From contig CAZFOY010000016.1 of the NCBI GenBank assembly GCA_964520865.1, positions 1 to 58,051 of the forward strand: DNA of 58,051 nt, written 5' to 3'. Shown here one piece after another: positions 6,491-15,771 of this stretch. Origin of the DNA: CAVQCT01 sp964520865 (GTDB taxonomy: Bacteria > Zixibacteria > MSB-5A5 > GN15 > FEB-12). Under the pieces are notes generated by a model, which saw only the letters and a program-made list of their open reading frames with translations, had not been told where the DNA came from and made no database searches. The stretch's first letter is position 1, and each line of letters starts with the position of its first letter. The translations under genes were made by a program, and so were the position numbers.

Positions 6491-8518
6491 ATGTCAAAGA
6501 ATCGCCAAAGTGCGGCTGCTCAGGGCGGTTTCAACCAGCGCTTCCTCGCTGCAATAATCATACTATTAGCCCTCACGCTTCTCAGTATCACCTGGTTCGG
6601 TATTCGGGAGAGTCGATCCGATAGCTACAAACTGCTCGTAATGCAGGGAACGGCCTTCACCGAGGCGCTCACACGAGCCGCTGAGAATGCGATCGAATCC
6701 GAGCACTTTTTCGATTTTCTCGTCCACAAGCGATTCAGCGAAATCGTCACGGATATCAGCCAGATCGAACTCAGCAAGCTCACCGACACCGACTTGGTAC
6801 AGATTGCCGCGACGCACAGCCTCTATGCGATCTTCGTTTACGGGATGGACTCATCGCTCGTGACCGGGGGGGTCGCGCGCGGATCAGTTCTGCGTCCACC
6901 GGACTATGTCGTCGACAAGATCGACAGCCTGATTGCCAATCCTCAGTCCAACTATATTCTGCTGCTCGATCAGGGAGACAGCCCTGACGAGATGGTTCAC
7001 TATTATATCGAGATGTCCAACAAGCTCGATCGGGTAGTGTTGTTGGTGGCCGATGCCGGATACTTCGTCGAAGCATTAAAGAAGACACAGATAGGATATC
7101 TCGCCCAGAAGATGGCCGAAGAAAAGGGGGTGGAGTATATCATCTACCAGTCGACCGACGGTATCGTCTTTGCATCGCGCAAGACCGGCGATCTTCTCTC
7201 AATCGACTCGGATCCATTCCTCTCAGCCGCGCTCGACAGCGACACGGTCATGCATCGTGAGTACCTATTCAATGACACCAAAGTACTGGAGCTGGTTCAG
7301 CCGTTCGCCTCTAAGGACTATCCGGTCGGACTGTTGCGCGTAGGGATGTCGCTGAGTCGCTACAACGACATTATTACAGGTTATGACCTCCAGATGACGG
7401 CGCTGGCAGTGACGCTGCTGATTCTTGTGGTGATCGTGTTGCTGTATCTTAACAGCCGGAGCAAGCGGCGTGAGATAGCCCGGCAGTACGAAGAAATAAA
7501 ATCGATTTCGGACAGAATCTTTGACGAAATGCGAATCGGGGTGGCGGCGACCGACGCCGCCGGCGTCTTTGTGTTGGCAAATGCGGCATTTGAGCGGATT
7601 CTCGAAGCAAGTGGCACTGTCGGGACAAGGTGGAACGACGCGCTCGCCAAAATGGATCTCGCATTTGAGACGCTTGTCGACAGCCGCGATCAGTCGATTG
7701 AGCGGGAAATTGCGGCTCAATTCAACGAGAAAACAAAGGACCTGCTCATTTCAATTTCGCAAATTCGTGACGGCGACCGTATCCGCGGGATCGTGGCCGT
7801 CTTGTACGATCTGACCGTTTACCGCGATCTACAACGGCGTTCGGCCCGAAGAGAGCGTCTCTCAGAGATGGGCAATCTCGCCGCCGGTGTTGCTCACGAG
7901 ATCAGAAATCCGCTCAACGCAATCTCGATCGCGATTCAGAGACTGGCATCGGAGTTTCAACCCAGGGACAATGCCGAGGAATACGTCGCCTTCACGGACC
8001 AGATAAAGGGCGAGACCAGGCGACTCAATGAGATTATTACCCGGTTCCTTTCCCTCACGCGTGAAGAACAGAAACGACGAAAACCGATTCCGCTTGATAC
8101 GCTGTTCGAGGAGTTTGTCGGATTAGTGCGGTTTGAAGCTGAGAAACTGCATATAGAACTGTCCGCAAAGGCGGAGAAAGGTCTTTCGGTAAACGGCGAT
8201 CCCGACGGTCTCAAACAGGTGTTGATGAACCTGTTCAACAACTCGAAAGAAGCGATGGAGACCAAAGGCGGACAAATTCGCATCACGGCAAAGCAGGACA
8301 GCGATCAGGCGATAATTCGATTCGAGGACGACGGCAAGGGGATTCCTGAATCGTTTCGAGAGAAGCTGTTTACACCTTTCTTTACGACCAAGCAGTCGGG
8401 CACCGGGCTCGGACTATCGACCGTCTACAAGCTCGTAACGGATATGGACGGTGAGATCATATACGAGGACAGTCCGTTAGGCGGCGCCTGTTTCATAATC
8501 ACGCTGCCTTCAGCCTGA
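6491..8518 (+). CDS. Membrane sensor histidine kinase, NtrB/ZraS-like core
   Basis: This 675-residue kinase has a membrane segment near residues 18-38, a long periplasmic sensor (about 40-295) that may be a double-Cache-like fold judging by its length, and a second membrane segment near 297-320. A PAS-like domain follows (FDEMRIGVAATDAAGVFVLA). The catalytic core carries the acceptor His469 in AGVAHEIRNPLNAIS, the N-box MNLFNNSKEAM, the D-box FEDDGKGIP and the G-box SGTGLGLSTV. The HEIRNPLNAI block resembles kinases that pair with sigma-54 activators, but no such regulator is in view. It lies 42 bases after the first kinase, probably as one transcript. The transcript meets a hairpin at 8543-8564. 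Confidence 0.92.
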   Translation: MSKNRQSAAAQGGFNQRFLAAIIILLALTLLSITWFGIRESRSDSYKLLVMQGTAFTEALTRAAENAIESEHFFDFLVHKRFSEIVTDISQIELSKLTDTDLVQIAATHSLYAIFVYGMDSSLVTGGVARGSVLRPPDYVVDKIDSLIANPQSNYILLLDQGDSPDEMVHYYIEMSNKLDRVVLLVADAGYFVEALKKTQIGYLAQKMAEEKGVEYIIYQSTDGIVFASRKTGDLLSIDSDPFLSAALDSDTVMHREYLFNDTKVLELVQPFASKDYPVGLLRVGMSLSRYNDIITGYDLQMTALAVTLLILVVIVLLYLNSRSKRREIARQYEEIKSISDRIFDEMRIGVAATDAAGVFVLANAAFERILEASGTVGTRWNDALAKMDLAFETLVDSRDQSIEREIAAQFNEKTKDLLISISQIRDGDRIRGIVAVLYDLTVYRDLQRRSARRERLSEMGNLAAGVAHEIRNPLNAISIAIQRLASEFQPRDNAEEYVAFTDQIKGETRRLNEIITRFLSLTREEQKRRKPIPLDTLFEEFVGLVRFEAEKLHIELSAKAEKGLSVNGDPDGLKQVLMNLFNNSKEAMETKGGQIRITAKQDSDQAIIRFEDDGKGIPESFREKLFTPFFTTKQSGTGLGLSTVYKLVTDMDGEIIYEDSPLGGACFIITLPSA

Positions 8519-8535
8519 AAAACAAATTCCAGCGC

Positions 8536-8564
8536 AAAATAAAAGCGGCTCTTTCGAGCCGCTT
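8536..8564 (-). terminator. Intrinsic terminator of the citrate synthase gene
   Basis: AAGCGGCTC (8543-8551) and GAGCCGCTT (8556-8564) form a 9-bp stem with a TTTC loop. On the minus strand the stem is followed by TTTATTTTG, a proper U-tract. On the plus strand the U-tract is poor, so it mainly serves gltA. Confidence 0.75.
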
Positions 8565-8597
8565 CTATATACAAATAGGAAATATATACAGGAGGAG

Positions 8598-9878
8598 TTA
8601 TTTCGCTACCTGTGCCTTCAGCCACGCAGTGGATACTGACTTCGGGCGGGTGATCGCCGTGCCGAGAGCACGGTTGAGCACCAGCTGAGACAGCATACCG
8701 AGCGAACGTGAGACCGAGAACAGGACGGTGTAATACTCGAATTCCTTCAGGCCATAGTGATACAGCAGGGCGCCCGAACCAGCGTCGACATTCGGCCACG
8801 GGTTCTTGGCTTTGCCGTGCTTCTCCAGCACTTTCGGAACGACGTTGAAGACACGGTCCACCGTCTGGAACACGGCGTCGTCCTTCAGATACTTCTTTCC
8901 GAATTCGTTGAACGCGGTGAAGCGCGGGTCGGTGACGCGGAGAACCGCATGTCCGTAACCCGGAATCACCTGTCCGCCGTTCAGCGTCTCCCAGGCGTAG
9001 TCTTCGATCTGCTTTTCAGTCGGGACGCCGCCGAATTTCTTCATCGTGTCGAGTACCCAGCCGAGACATTCCTGGTTGGCCAGTCCGTGCAGAGGGCCCG
9101 CCAGTCCGTTCAGTCCGGCCGAAACGGCATAGAACGGATCCGAAAGAGCCGAGCCCACCGTGTGGCAGGTGTTGGCAGAGACGTTTCCGCCTTCGTGATC
9201 GGAGTGCAGGGTGAGGTAGAGGCGCATCATCTCGGCCGTCTGACCTTTCTTCGGGGGAAGGCCGAGCATCTTGACATAGTCGGCGCCGATGTCGAGCTTC
9301 TTTGAAGACTCGATCAGATCACCCTTCTTGTACTTGATGCGATAGACGCCGGCGGCGATCGTGTGGATCGAGCCGATAATCTTCATCGCGTCTTCGAGAG
9401 CCGGTTCCCAGTACTCATCCTTGCTCATACCCTCGGTATAGCGTTTACGGAACGCGGACTCGTTCTCCATCGCGAGAACAGCGGTGTCAAGCATCGCCAT
9501 CGGATGCGAACTCTTCGGCATCGCCTTGAGAACCTTCCACACGTAGTTGGGGACCTCGCCGTGCTTCTTCAATTCCTTTTGAAAGCCCGCGAGCTCGTCG
9601 GCCGAGGGAAGTTCACCGGTGATGAGCAACCAGAAGATTTCTTCGGGCAGTTTGTCCTTCAGTTTGAGGATCGGCATGCCGCGAATAATCAAACCTTTGT
9701 CAGGTTCCACAACCGATGTGTCGCACACCATCCCTTTGACGCCGCGCATTCCGCCGATAGCCTGCGTGACGGTCACTTCCGAAATGACTTTGTCGCCGTA
9801 TTTCGTGACGAGTTCTTTACGCTCCGCACGAAGTTTGGGGATTATGCCGGCCAGTTTTTCCTTCAGGGTCTTGGCCAT
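8598..9878 (-). CDS. gltA: Citrate synthase, eukaryotic (mitochondrial) type
   Basis: The 426-residue enzyme condenses oxaloacetate with acetyl-CoA to citrate, entering the TCA cycle. It belongs to the mitochondrial-type lineage, not to the usual bacterial GltA. HSDHEGGNVSANTCHTVGSA, GLNGLAGPLHGLANQE, PGYGHAVLR and KNPWPNVDAGSGALL follow the animal enzyme block by block. The three catalytic residues (His in PLHG, His in GYGHA, Asp in NVDA) are present. Eukaryote-like citrate synthases are known in some bacteria such as Geobacter. GGAG lies before the ATG. A clean promoter and a CRP-type palindrome are upstream, and a terminator is downstream, so it is a single-gene unit. Confidence 0.95.
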   Translation of the reverse strand: MAKTLKEKLAGIIPKLRAERKELVTKYGDKVISEVTVTQAIGGMRGVKGMVCDTSVVEPDKGLIIRGMPILKLKDKLPEEIFWLLITGELPSADELAGFQKELKKHGEVPNYVWKVLKAMPKSSHPMAMLDTAVLAMENESAFRKRYTEGMSKDEYWEPALEDAMKIIGSIHTIAAGVYRIKYKKGDLIESSKKLDIGADYVKMLGLPPKKGQTAEMMRLYLTLHSDHEGGNVSANTCHTVGSALSDPFYAVSAGLNGLAGPLHGLANQECLGWVLDTMKKFGGVPTEKQIEDYAWETLNGGQVIPGYGHAVLRVTDPRFTAFNEFGKKYLKDDAVFQTVDRVFNVVPKVLEKHGKAKNPWPNVDAGSGALLYHYGLKEFEYYTVLFSVSRSLGMLSQLVLNRALGTAITRPKSVSTAWLKAQVAK

Positions 9879-9937
9879 GAGAAACTCCTTTGTTGTATCA
9901 AAAGGTTTACTAGGATGCTAATTGCCAATCCTAATTA

Positions 9938-9953
9938 TGTGAAACATTTCACA
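9938..9953. promoter_or_regulatory. CRP/FNR-family operator in front of gltA
   Basis: TGTGA-AACATT-TCACA is a perfect match to the CRP half-sites and symmetric over 7 bases on each side. It lies immediately downstream of the predicted gltA start near 9955, a position from which a bound dimer would repress. The same pattern recurs at 16972 and 44632. Confidence 0.7.
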
Positions 9954-9961
9954 TTGCACCT

Positions 9962-9990
9962 ATATTACAATACGACTGCAATGTTGTCAA
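9962..9990 (-). promoter_or_regulatory. Sigma-70-like promoter of gltA
   Basis: Minus strand TTGACA (9990-9985), a 17-base spacer and TAATAT (9967-9962). The -35 is perfect and the spacing optimal. The predicted +1 is near 9955. Confidence 0.65.
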
Positions 9991-10011
9991 GCGGATAAGA
10001 CCAAAAACGTG

Positions 10012-11412
10012 CTATTTAGCGTCGTCGGGAAAGATTTTGTGAGGGTTCAGAAGATCGGAAGGGTCGAATATGGTCTTGAAGCTCCGCATACCGTCGAGGG
10101 TAGGGCGGTCGAACTCGAAGCCGAGGAATTTCTGTTTGGCCAGGCCGATACCGTGTTCTCCCGACAGGGTACCTCCCAGCTTGACCGCCTCGCGAAGGAG
10201 CACCGGAATCGCCTCGTCGATAAGTCGCTGTTCGTCCTCGCCGCCGGTCATCGACATAAAATTGACGTGCAAATTGCCGTCTCCGGCATGGCCATAGGAG
10301 TTGATCCGGAGTGAGCTGGTCGCGTTCAGCCGATTCACGAACTCAATCAGCACCGGGAATTTTGAGTTGGGGACGGCTACATCTTCGGAAATCCTGATCT
10401 GCGCCATCGATTTGACCGCCTTGGATATATTCCGGCGCACTTTCCACATCTGATCGGCTTTGTCCGGGTCACTCTCCGTCCGGATGTACGAGCAGTTGTT
10501 CCGCCGGCAGATCTCGGCGACCTGCTCGGAGACTGCTTCGCCTTGCTCGCCGGGAGTTTCGATCAGCAGAATCGCGGCCGCATCGTCAAGCCCCTCGGCT
10601 TTCTCGTACTGGTTCGAGCACGAGGCGGCGTCGCCATCAATATACTCCAGCACGGTCGGAATGATCCCGGACCGGGTAATGTCCGTCACTGTCCGGGCGG
10701 CGTTGCTCGGATTATCGAAGGCAACGAGAATCGTCGTACCGGGAGCCGGAATCGGTATGAGTCTCACCGCAATTTCCGTGATAATCGCCAGTGTGCCTTC
10801 GGAACCGATCAGCACATCGCCAATCCCGAATCCGTCGTCGTCTGAGTAGACTCCGGTGGTGAGCAGCTCGCCATCCATCGTGACCGCCTTGAGGCCAATC
10901 ACGTAATCCCGGGTGACTCCAAAGCGTTTGCACCGAAGTCCCCCCGCATTTTCAGCGACATTCCCGCCCAGTGTCGATTCCTCGTAACTGGCCGGATCAG
11001 GGGGGTAGGTGAGGCCAAATTCGGCTGCTGCATCGAGGAGATGTTTGGTGATGACTCCGGGCCCGCAGTGCGCGGTCGAACTTCTCGGGTCGATCCTCAG
11101 CAGACGCATTTTCTCTGTTGAGAGGACGAGGCAATGAGGTGACGGGACAGCTCCTCCGGAGAGGCCGGTGCCGGCGCCTCGGGGAACGATAGGGACATTG
11201 TGGGAAGTGCAGAATCTTACCGCTTGGAGAATATCCGCTTCTGACTCGGCGAATAGTATGGCGTCGGGTTCGGTCGTTTCAGGAGTGGCGTCGTGGTAGT
11301 AAGTTTCGTAGTCGGCGATGTCGGTGACAAGACGTTTCGGATCAGTCAGGGACCGACCGAGTGACGAAAAATCTGTCAGACCGGATGCCACCTGTCGGCT
11401 CTCCTCAGTCAC
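10012..11412 (-). CDS. glcD: FAD-linked oxidase, GlcD-type (glycolate/D-lactate dehydrogenase)
   Basis: The 466-residue protein belongs to the FAD-binding-4 / vanillyl-alcohol-oxidase superfamily and oxidises a 2-hydroxy acid such as D-lactate or glycolate. FAD-binding blocks are VPRGAGTGLSGGAVPSP (about 76-92), STLGGNVAENAGG and GSEGTLAIITE. The C-terminal substrate domain has SYGHAGDGNLHVNF and the closing GTLSGEHGIGLAKQKF. No GlcE/GlcF partner or iron-sulfur protein is adjacent, so substrate and electron acceptor are open; D-lactate is a common one for stand-alone members. The start overlaps the end of the small zinc-ribbon gene by 8 bases, so the two are co-translated. Confidence 0.88.
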   Translation of the reverse strand: MTEESRQVASGLTDFSSLGRSLTDPKRLVTDIADYETYYHDATPETTEPDAILFAESEADILQAVRFCTSHNVPIVPRGAGTGLSGGAVPSPHCLVLSTEKMRLLRIDPRSSTAHCGPGVITKHLLDAAAEFGLTYPPDPASYEESTLGGNVAENAGGLRCKRFGVTRDYVIGLKAVTMDGELLTTGVYSDDDGFGIGDVLIGSEGTLAIITEIAVRLIPIPAPGTTILVAFDNPSNAARTVTDITRSGIIPTVLEYIDGDAASCSNQYEKAEGLDDAAAILLIETPGEQGEAVSEQVAEICRRNNCSYIRTESDPDKADQMWKVRRNISKAVKSMAQIRISEDVAVPNSKFPVLIEFVNRLNATSSLRINSYGHAGDGNLHVNFMSMTGGEDEQRLIDEAIPVLLREAVKLGGTLSGEHGIGLAKQKFLGFEFDRPTLDGMRSFKTIFDPSDLLNPHKIFPDDAK

Positions 11413-11677
11413 CGGTTTTCGACGTTGAAGTCGATTTGGAGTCTTTCTTTGAGCTGCTGCTCGGGCTGGTAATACCGCCGTCGGACCGCCGCTCTTTGTT
11501 TTTATAGTCAGTGATGTAAAAACCGCTTCCCTTGAAGATCAGGCCGGTTCCGCCGCTGATGATCCGTTCGGTTTTGCCCTTGCATTTCGGACATATGGTA
11601 ATCGGCGGATCGCTGATCGCCTGGAACTCTTCGAATTCATGGCCGCACTCGGTGCAGCGGTACTCATAGGTGGGCAT
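11405..11677 (-). CDS. FmdB-family zinc-ribbon protein
   Basis: This small protein of 90 residues begins MPTYEYRCTECGHEFE and has a second pair CPKC, forming the zinc ribbon (CxxC...CxxC) of the FmdB/CxxC_CXXC_SSSS family. A Ser/Lys-rich tail follows (SSSSKKDSKSTSTSKTGD), as is common there. A GTG lies two codons upstream at 11683, but the ATG at 11677 has GGAG at proper distance and matches the family start. Function is unknown; the name derives from a formamidase regulator. It overlaps the GlcD-type gene by 8 bases. Confidence 0.85.
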   Translation of the reverse strand: MPTYEYRCTECGHEFEEFQAISDPPITICPKCKGKTERIISGGTGLIFKGSGFYITDYKNKERRSDGGITSPSSSSKKDSKSTSTSKTGD

Positions 11678-11816
11678 TGTCACTCCTTGCCGGCATATTT
11701 ATATGCACGGCTCGCTTGATGAATATACGGTGATGTAACATCCCGGCCGTAAAAAAGTTCGCCCCCCGGACCGGCGCATCAGGCCGCGACCGAGTCGAAT
11801 CGAGCTCGGATTGTCC

Positions 11817-11842
11817 GCTGCCGTCGTATGTACGACGGCAGC
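11817..11842. repeat. Perfect inverted repeat after pckA
   Basis: GCTGCCGTCG (11817-11826) and CGACGGCAGC (11833-11842) pair perfectly around TATGTA. It lies 12 bases after the pckA stop. No U-tract follows on either strand, so it may protect the mRNA 3' end or need Rho. Confidence 0.55.
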
Positions 11843-11853
11843 GCTGTAAGTCA

Positions 11854-13521
11854 TCACTTCTTATAATTCAAAGAAACGTCGCGGCGCGGCCCGGCCTTGA
11901 CGATCTCAGGCGGACAATTGTCGCGGAATTTCTTGAAGTTCTCGATAAACAGCGAGGCCAGCTGGAGGTACTTGTCCTCGTACGCGGCTTTGTCGTCCCA
12001 CGTTTCGGCCGGATTCAGTACCTTGTCGGGGACCCCTTCGCACTTCTTCGGAACCTGGAATCCAAAGACCGGGTCGGTGTAGAACTCGACATCGAGCAGC
12101 TTGCCATCGAGCGCCGCGTTCAACAGTGTCCTGGTATGATGGATCGACATACGCTTTCCGATTCCATACTGACCGCCCGTCCAGCCCGTGTTTACCAGCC
12201 AGCAGTTTACGGCATGCTTCATGATTTTGTTCTTGAGCATCTCCGCGTAATGATAGGGATGATGCACCATGAAGGGAGCACCGAAGCAGGCCGAGAAGGT
12301 GATCTCCGGTTCTTTGCCGAGATCAACCTCGGTACCACTCACCTTCGAGGTATACCCGGAGATGAAGTGATACATCGCCTGATCCGGCGTCAGCTTGGCG
12401 ATCGGCGGCATGACGCCCGAAGCATCGCAGGTGAGCATGATGATGTTGTTCGGATTTCCGGCCATTTTCGACGGCACCGCGTTGTCGATATAATCCAGCG
12501 GATAAGCCGCCCGCGTATTCTCCGTCAAGTGCTCGTCGTCGAGATCGAGCAGACGTGAGACCGGATCGTACACGACATTTTCGAGGATGGTACCAAACTT
12601 CCGGGTGCAAGCGTAAATCTCCGGCTCGGCGGTCGGGGAGAGGGCAATCACTTTGGCATAGCAACCGCCTTCGAAATTGAACACACCGTCATCGCTCCAG
12701 CCGTGCTCATCGTCGCCGATGAGGTACCGGTTCGGATCGGCCGACAGCGTTGTCTTACCGGTGCCGGAGAGACCGAAGAAGATGGCGACATCGCCACCTT
12801 TGCCGACATTGGCGGAGCAGTGCATGCTCAGGACATTCTCAAGCGGCAGGAGATAATTGAGTACGGTGAAGACCGACTTCTTGATCTCGCCACCATATCC
12901 GGAATTTCCGATAAGGCAGATCTTCTGATCGAAATTCAGAAGAATGAACGTCTCCGACAGGGTTCCGTCGATTTCGGGCAGTCCCTGGAAGGATGGGATC
13001 GAGACCACGGTGAATTCCGGGACGAATCGACGCATCTCATCATGACTTTGCGGCTGGATGAACATGTTACGAACGAACTGGCTGTGCCAGGCGTATTCGG
13101 TGATGATCCGAACGGGCAGGCGGTAGTTCGGATCGGCGCCGGCATAGCAGTCCTGAACGAACAGGTCGCGTCCCTGCAGGAATCCCTGCAGGCGCTGAAA
13201 GACGAGATTGAACTTGTCGATACTGAAGGGACGGTTGTATTCGCCCCACCAGATGTTCTTCTCGCTGTCGGGTTCACGAACGACAAACTTATCGTTGGCC
13301 GATCGAGCCGTATGTTTGCCGGTATTCACAACCAGCGGACCAAGATGAGATATCTGGCCCTCGGAGCGGAATATCGCTTCTTCGTACAGAGCCTCGGTCG
13401 GGAGATTCCAATAAACGGTGTGGAGATTCCTGAATCCGAGGTTTTTCAGGCCGTACTCGGCTTTGACCGCCTTAGCGATGGAAAGGGCCGGGGTTTTGAG
13501 ATCGAGAATATAGTGACTCAT
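11854..13521 (-). CDS. pckA: Phosphoenolpyruvate carboxykinase (ATP)
   Basis: The 555-residue enzyme interconverts oxaloacetate plus ATP with phosphoenolpyruvate, ADP and CO2, the first step of gluconeogenesis, or runs in reverse as an anaplerotic reaction. It carries NTGKHTARSANDKFVV (substrate-binding Arg), VGKGGDVAIFFGLSGTGKTT with the P-loop GLSGTGKTTLS, and the metal-binding LIGDDEHGWSDDG and NFEGGCYAK blocks. Length is slightly above the bacterial norm of about 530-540. It is the last gene of the prfB-pta-aminotransferase-pckA run, and its ATG overlaps the upstream stop (ATGA). Confidence 0.95.
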   Translation of the reverse strand: MSHYILDLKTPALSIAKAVKAEYGLKNLGFRNLHTVYWNLPTEALYEEAIFRSEGQISHLGPLVVNTGKHTARSANDKFVVREPDSEKNIWWGEYNRPFSIDKFNLVFQRLQGFLQGRDLFVQDCYAGADPNYRLPVRIITEYAWHSQFVRNMFIQPQSHDEMRRFVPEFTVVSIPSFQGLPEIDGTLSETFILLNFDQKICLIGNSGYGGEIKKSVFTVLNYLLPLENVLSMHCSANVGKGGDVAIFFGLSGTGKTTLSADPNRYLIGDDEHGWSDDGVFNFEGGCYAKVIALSPTAEPEIYACTRKFGTILENVVYDPVSRLLDLDDEHLTENTRAAYPLDYIDNAVPSKMAGNPNNIIMLTCDASGVMPPIAKLTPDQAMYHFISGYTSKVSGTEVDLGKEPEITFSACFGAPFMVHHPYHYAEMLKNKIMKHAVNCWLVNTGWTGGQYGIGKRMSIHHTRTLLNAALDGKLLDVEFYTDPVFGFQVPKKCEGVPDKVLNPAETWDDKAAYEDKYLQLASLFIENFKKFRDNCPPEIVKAGPRRDVSLNYKK

Positions 13522-14735
13522 TTCCAGTCCCTCCTGAGCTTGCGGTCGCCGATGTATATCTCGTTGGGTGATTCAGGGTCAAGCGCCCATTTGATTCGAG
13601 CGATCCCTTCGGTAATCTCTTTGACCGTGCCGCAGTAGCTCAACCGGAGATGTCCCTCCATGCCGAATTCAGCACCCGGTACGGTCACCACCAGCGCTTT
13701 TTCGAGCAGGAATTTCGACAACTCATTCGAGCTCATGTGATAGGCGCTGAAATCGGGCAGGCAGTAGAAGGTCCCCTGCGGGGGGATCAACTTCACGCCG
13801 GTGAAGGAACGCAGTTCGTTCACCATAACATTGCGGCTGTTTTCAAGGGTAAGTCGGAGACTCTCGACGGAACTCTGCACTCCGTTGAGGGCACCGGCCG
13901 CCGCCGCCTGAAGGATGACCGAGGGGCAGGAGGTGTTTTGCGCCGCCACGTTGATCATCGCTGCCGTGATTTTCTTGTTGGCAATCGTCCAGCCGATCCG
14001 GAATCCGGTCATCGCGTACATCTTGGACACACCATTGACGACGACAAGTTTGGACGAGTCCGAATCGTCTTTGGCGTACTTGTAGCAGGATACCGCTGAC
14101 GCATCATCGAAAACCAGCTTGTGATAGATGTCATCCATCACAAGGTAGATCCCCTTCTTCTCGCAGAACTCGACCATCTCTCGAATGAAATCGGCCGAGT
14201 AGACCGCTCCGGAAGGGTTGTTCGGCGAGTTGATAATGATCGCCTTGGTATAGGAGCTGACCGCCTGGGTAATATCCTGCATCCTCGGATGGAAACGGCC
14301 GTCTTCCGGTTTCACGATCACCGGGATGCCGTAAACCATTTTGACGATCTCAGGATAACTGACCCAGTAAGGGGCCGGAATGATGACTTCGTCCTGCGGA
14401 TTGATGATAGTCATCATCAGGTTGTAAATGGCCTGTTTGGCACCGGAAGAGACGAGAACGTTCTCCGGGCCGACCACTTTGTCGTAATTTTCTTCAGTGT
14501 ACCGGATGACCGCCTGAATCAGCGACGGAATCCCTTCGGTCGGCGTATAGCGGATATCCGCCGTTCGAAGTTTGGCCGCGCAACTCAGGATGGCGTCTAA
14601 GGGAACTTTGCTTTTCGGCTCCCCTGAGCCGAGGTGGATCACCGGTTCCCCCCGCTCTCTGAGCAACCGGGCCGCTTCGTTGAGACGAAGTGTCGGCGAC
14701 TCTTTGATTTCACGTGCCAGTTGGCTTACACTCAT
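13518..14735 (-). CDS. aspC: Class I aminotransferase (aspartate aminotransferase, type I-gamma)
   Basis: The 405-residue PLP enzyme is a fold-type I transaminase, most likely moving the amino group between aspartate and 2-oxoglutarate. YTPTEGIPSLIQAV, INSPNNPSGAVY and VMDDIYHKLVF are typical. The PLP lysine lies in VNGVSKMYAMTGFRIGW, and RLSYC holds the carboxylate-binding arginine near the end. It starts 2 bases after the pta stop and overlaps pckA by 4 bases. Production of oxaloacetate next to PEP carboxykinase makes metabolic sense. Substrate preference inside the family cannot be read from sequence alone. Confidence 0.9.
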   Translation of the reverse strand: MSVSQLAREIKESPTLRLNEAARLLRERGEPVIHLGSGEPKSKVPLDAILSCAAKLRTADIRYTPTEGIPSLIQAVIRYTEENYDKVVGPENVLVSSGAKQAIYNLMMTIINPQDEVIIPAPYWVSYPEIVKMVYGIPVIVKPEDGRFHPRMQDITQAVSSYTKAIIINSPNNPSGAVYSADFIREMVEFCEKKGIYLVMDDIYHKLVFDDASAVSCYKYAKDDSDSSKLVVVNGVSKMYAMTGFRIGWTIANKKITAAMINVAAQNTSCPSVILQAAAAGALNGVQSSVESLRLTLENSRNVMVNELRSFTGVKLIPPQGTFYCLPDFSAYHMSSNELSKFLLEKALVVTVPGAEFGMEGHLRLSYCGTVKEITEGIARIKWALDPESPNEIYIGDRKLRRDWK

Positions 14736-14737
14736 AC

Positions 14738-15730
14738 CTACCCTTTCATAAGCACCGCGATTGCGGCCACGTCAACTATGTCGTCTGCGGAGCATCCCCG
14801 CGACAGGTCGTTCGCCGGAAGAGCCAGACCCTGAATGATAGGTCCGGTTGCGATGGCGTTGGCCAGCCGCTGGGTCAGTTTATAACCTATGTTGCCGGCA
14901 TCGAGATCGGGGAAGATCAGCACATTGGCATTTCCACCGATCGCCGAATCCGGGGATTTCTTCTTCGCAACCTCCGGAACGATGGCGGCGTCGAGCTGAA
15001 GCTCTCCGTCGACTTTCAATTCCGGGTAATCTCGCTTAAGAATCTGTACTGCTTCGACAACCTTGTCTACATCGGGATGGCTCGCCGAACCCTTGGTCGA
15101 AAACGACAGCATCGCTACCCGCGGATCCATACCCAGAAGGTTCACCATTGTTTGCGATGTTGAGACAGCAATAGAGGCGAGCTGCTCGGCCGTTGGATTC
15201 GGAACTACCGCGGCATCGGCATACATCAGGATCTTGTTCGTTTCATCGCGGTATTTCGGCACAGTCATCATGAAACAGCTCGATACCGTGGTGATTCCCG
15301 GCTTCAGCCCGATCACCTGAATGGCCGCCCGAAGAACGTCTCCGGTGGTGCTGAGCGATCCGGCCACCGAGGCATCGGCCTTTCCGTGTCGAACCATCAT
15401 CGCGCCGTAGAACAGCGGCTTGTTCATCGTTTCATCGGCCTCTGCCTGCGTGATGCCCTTCTTTTTGCGCAGCTCCATGAAGTCGGCTACGTACTTGTCG
15501 TGGTCCGGTCCTTCAGCCGGATCGATGACTTCGACCTTGGACAAATCCAGACCGGCTTCTTTGGCCAGTTTTTCGACCTGTCCGGTTTCGCCGAGAATCG
15601 TGACTCCGGCCAGCTTCTCGGCCAGGATCTTTTTGGCGGCTTCGAACACTCTCGGATCGGATCCTTCGGGAAGGACCACCCGGCGGTTCTTCTGTCTCGC
15701 TTTATCTTTAATTACTGATAACGCATCCAT
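14738..15730 (-). CDS. pta: Phosphate acetyltransferase
   Basis: The 330-residue enzyme is the short form of Pta, converting acetyl-CoA plus phosphate to acetyl phosphate. RRVVLPEGSDPRVFEAA at the start, NKPLFYGAMMVRHGKADASV in the middle and LPANDLSRGCSADDIVDVAA at the end are family signatures. No acetate kinase gene is adjacent. GGAG precedes the ATG. It lies between prfB and the aminotransferase in one minus-strand run. With PFOR in the same neighbourhood it suggests acetate formation with energy conservation. Confidence 0.95.
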   Translation of the reverse strand: MDALSVIKDKARQKNRRVVLPEGSDPRVFEAAKKILAEKLAGVTILGETGQVEKLAKEAGLDLSKVEVIDPAEGPDHDKYVADFMELRKKKGITQAEADETMNKPLFYGAMMVRHGKADASVAGSLSTTGDVLRAAIQVIGLKPGITTVSSCFMMTVPKYRDETNKILMYADAAVVPNPTAEQLASIAVSTSQTMVNLLGMDPRVAMLSFSTKGSASHPDVDKVVEAVQILKRDYPELKVDGELQLDAAIVPEVAKKKSPDSAIGGNANVLIFPDLDAGNIGYKLTQRLANAIATGPIIQGLALPANDLSRGCSADDIVDVAAIAVLMKG

Positions 15731-15771
15731 GATTCACTCCAATCAAGTTGAACTTACGAAAACACCATCAA

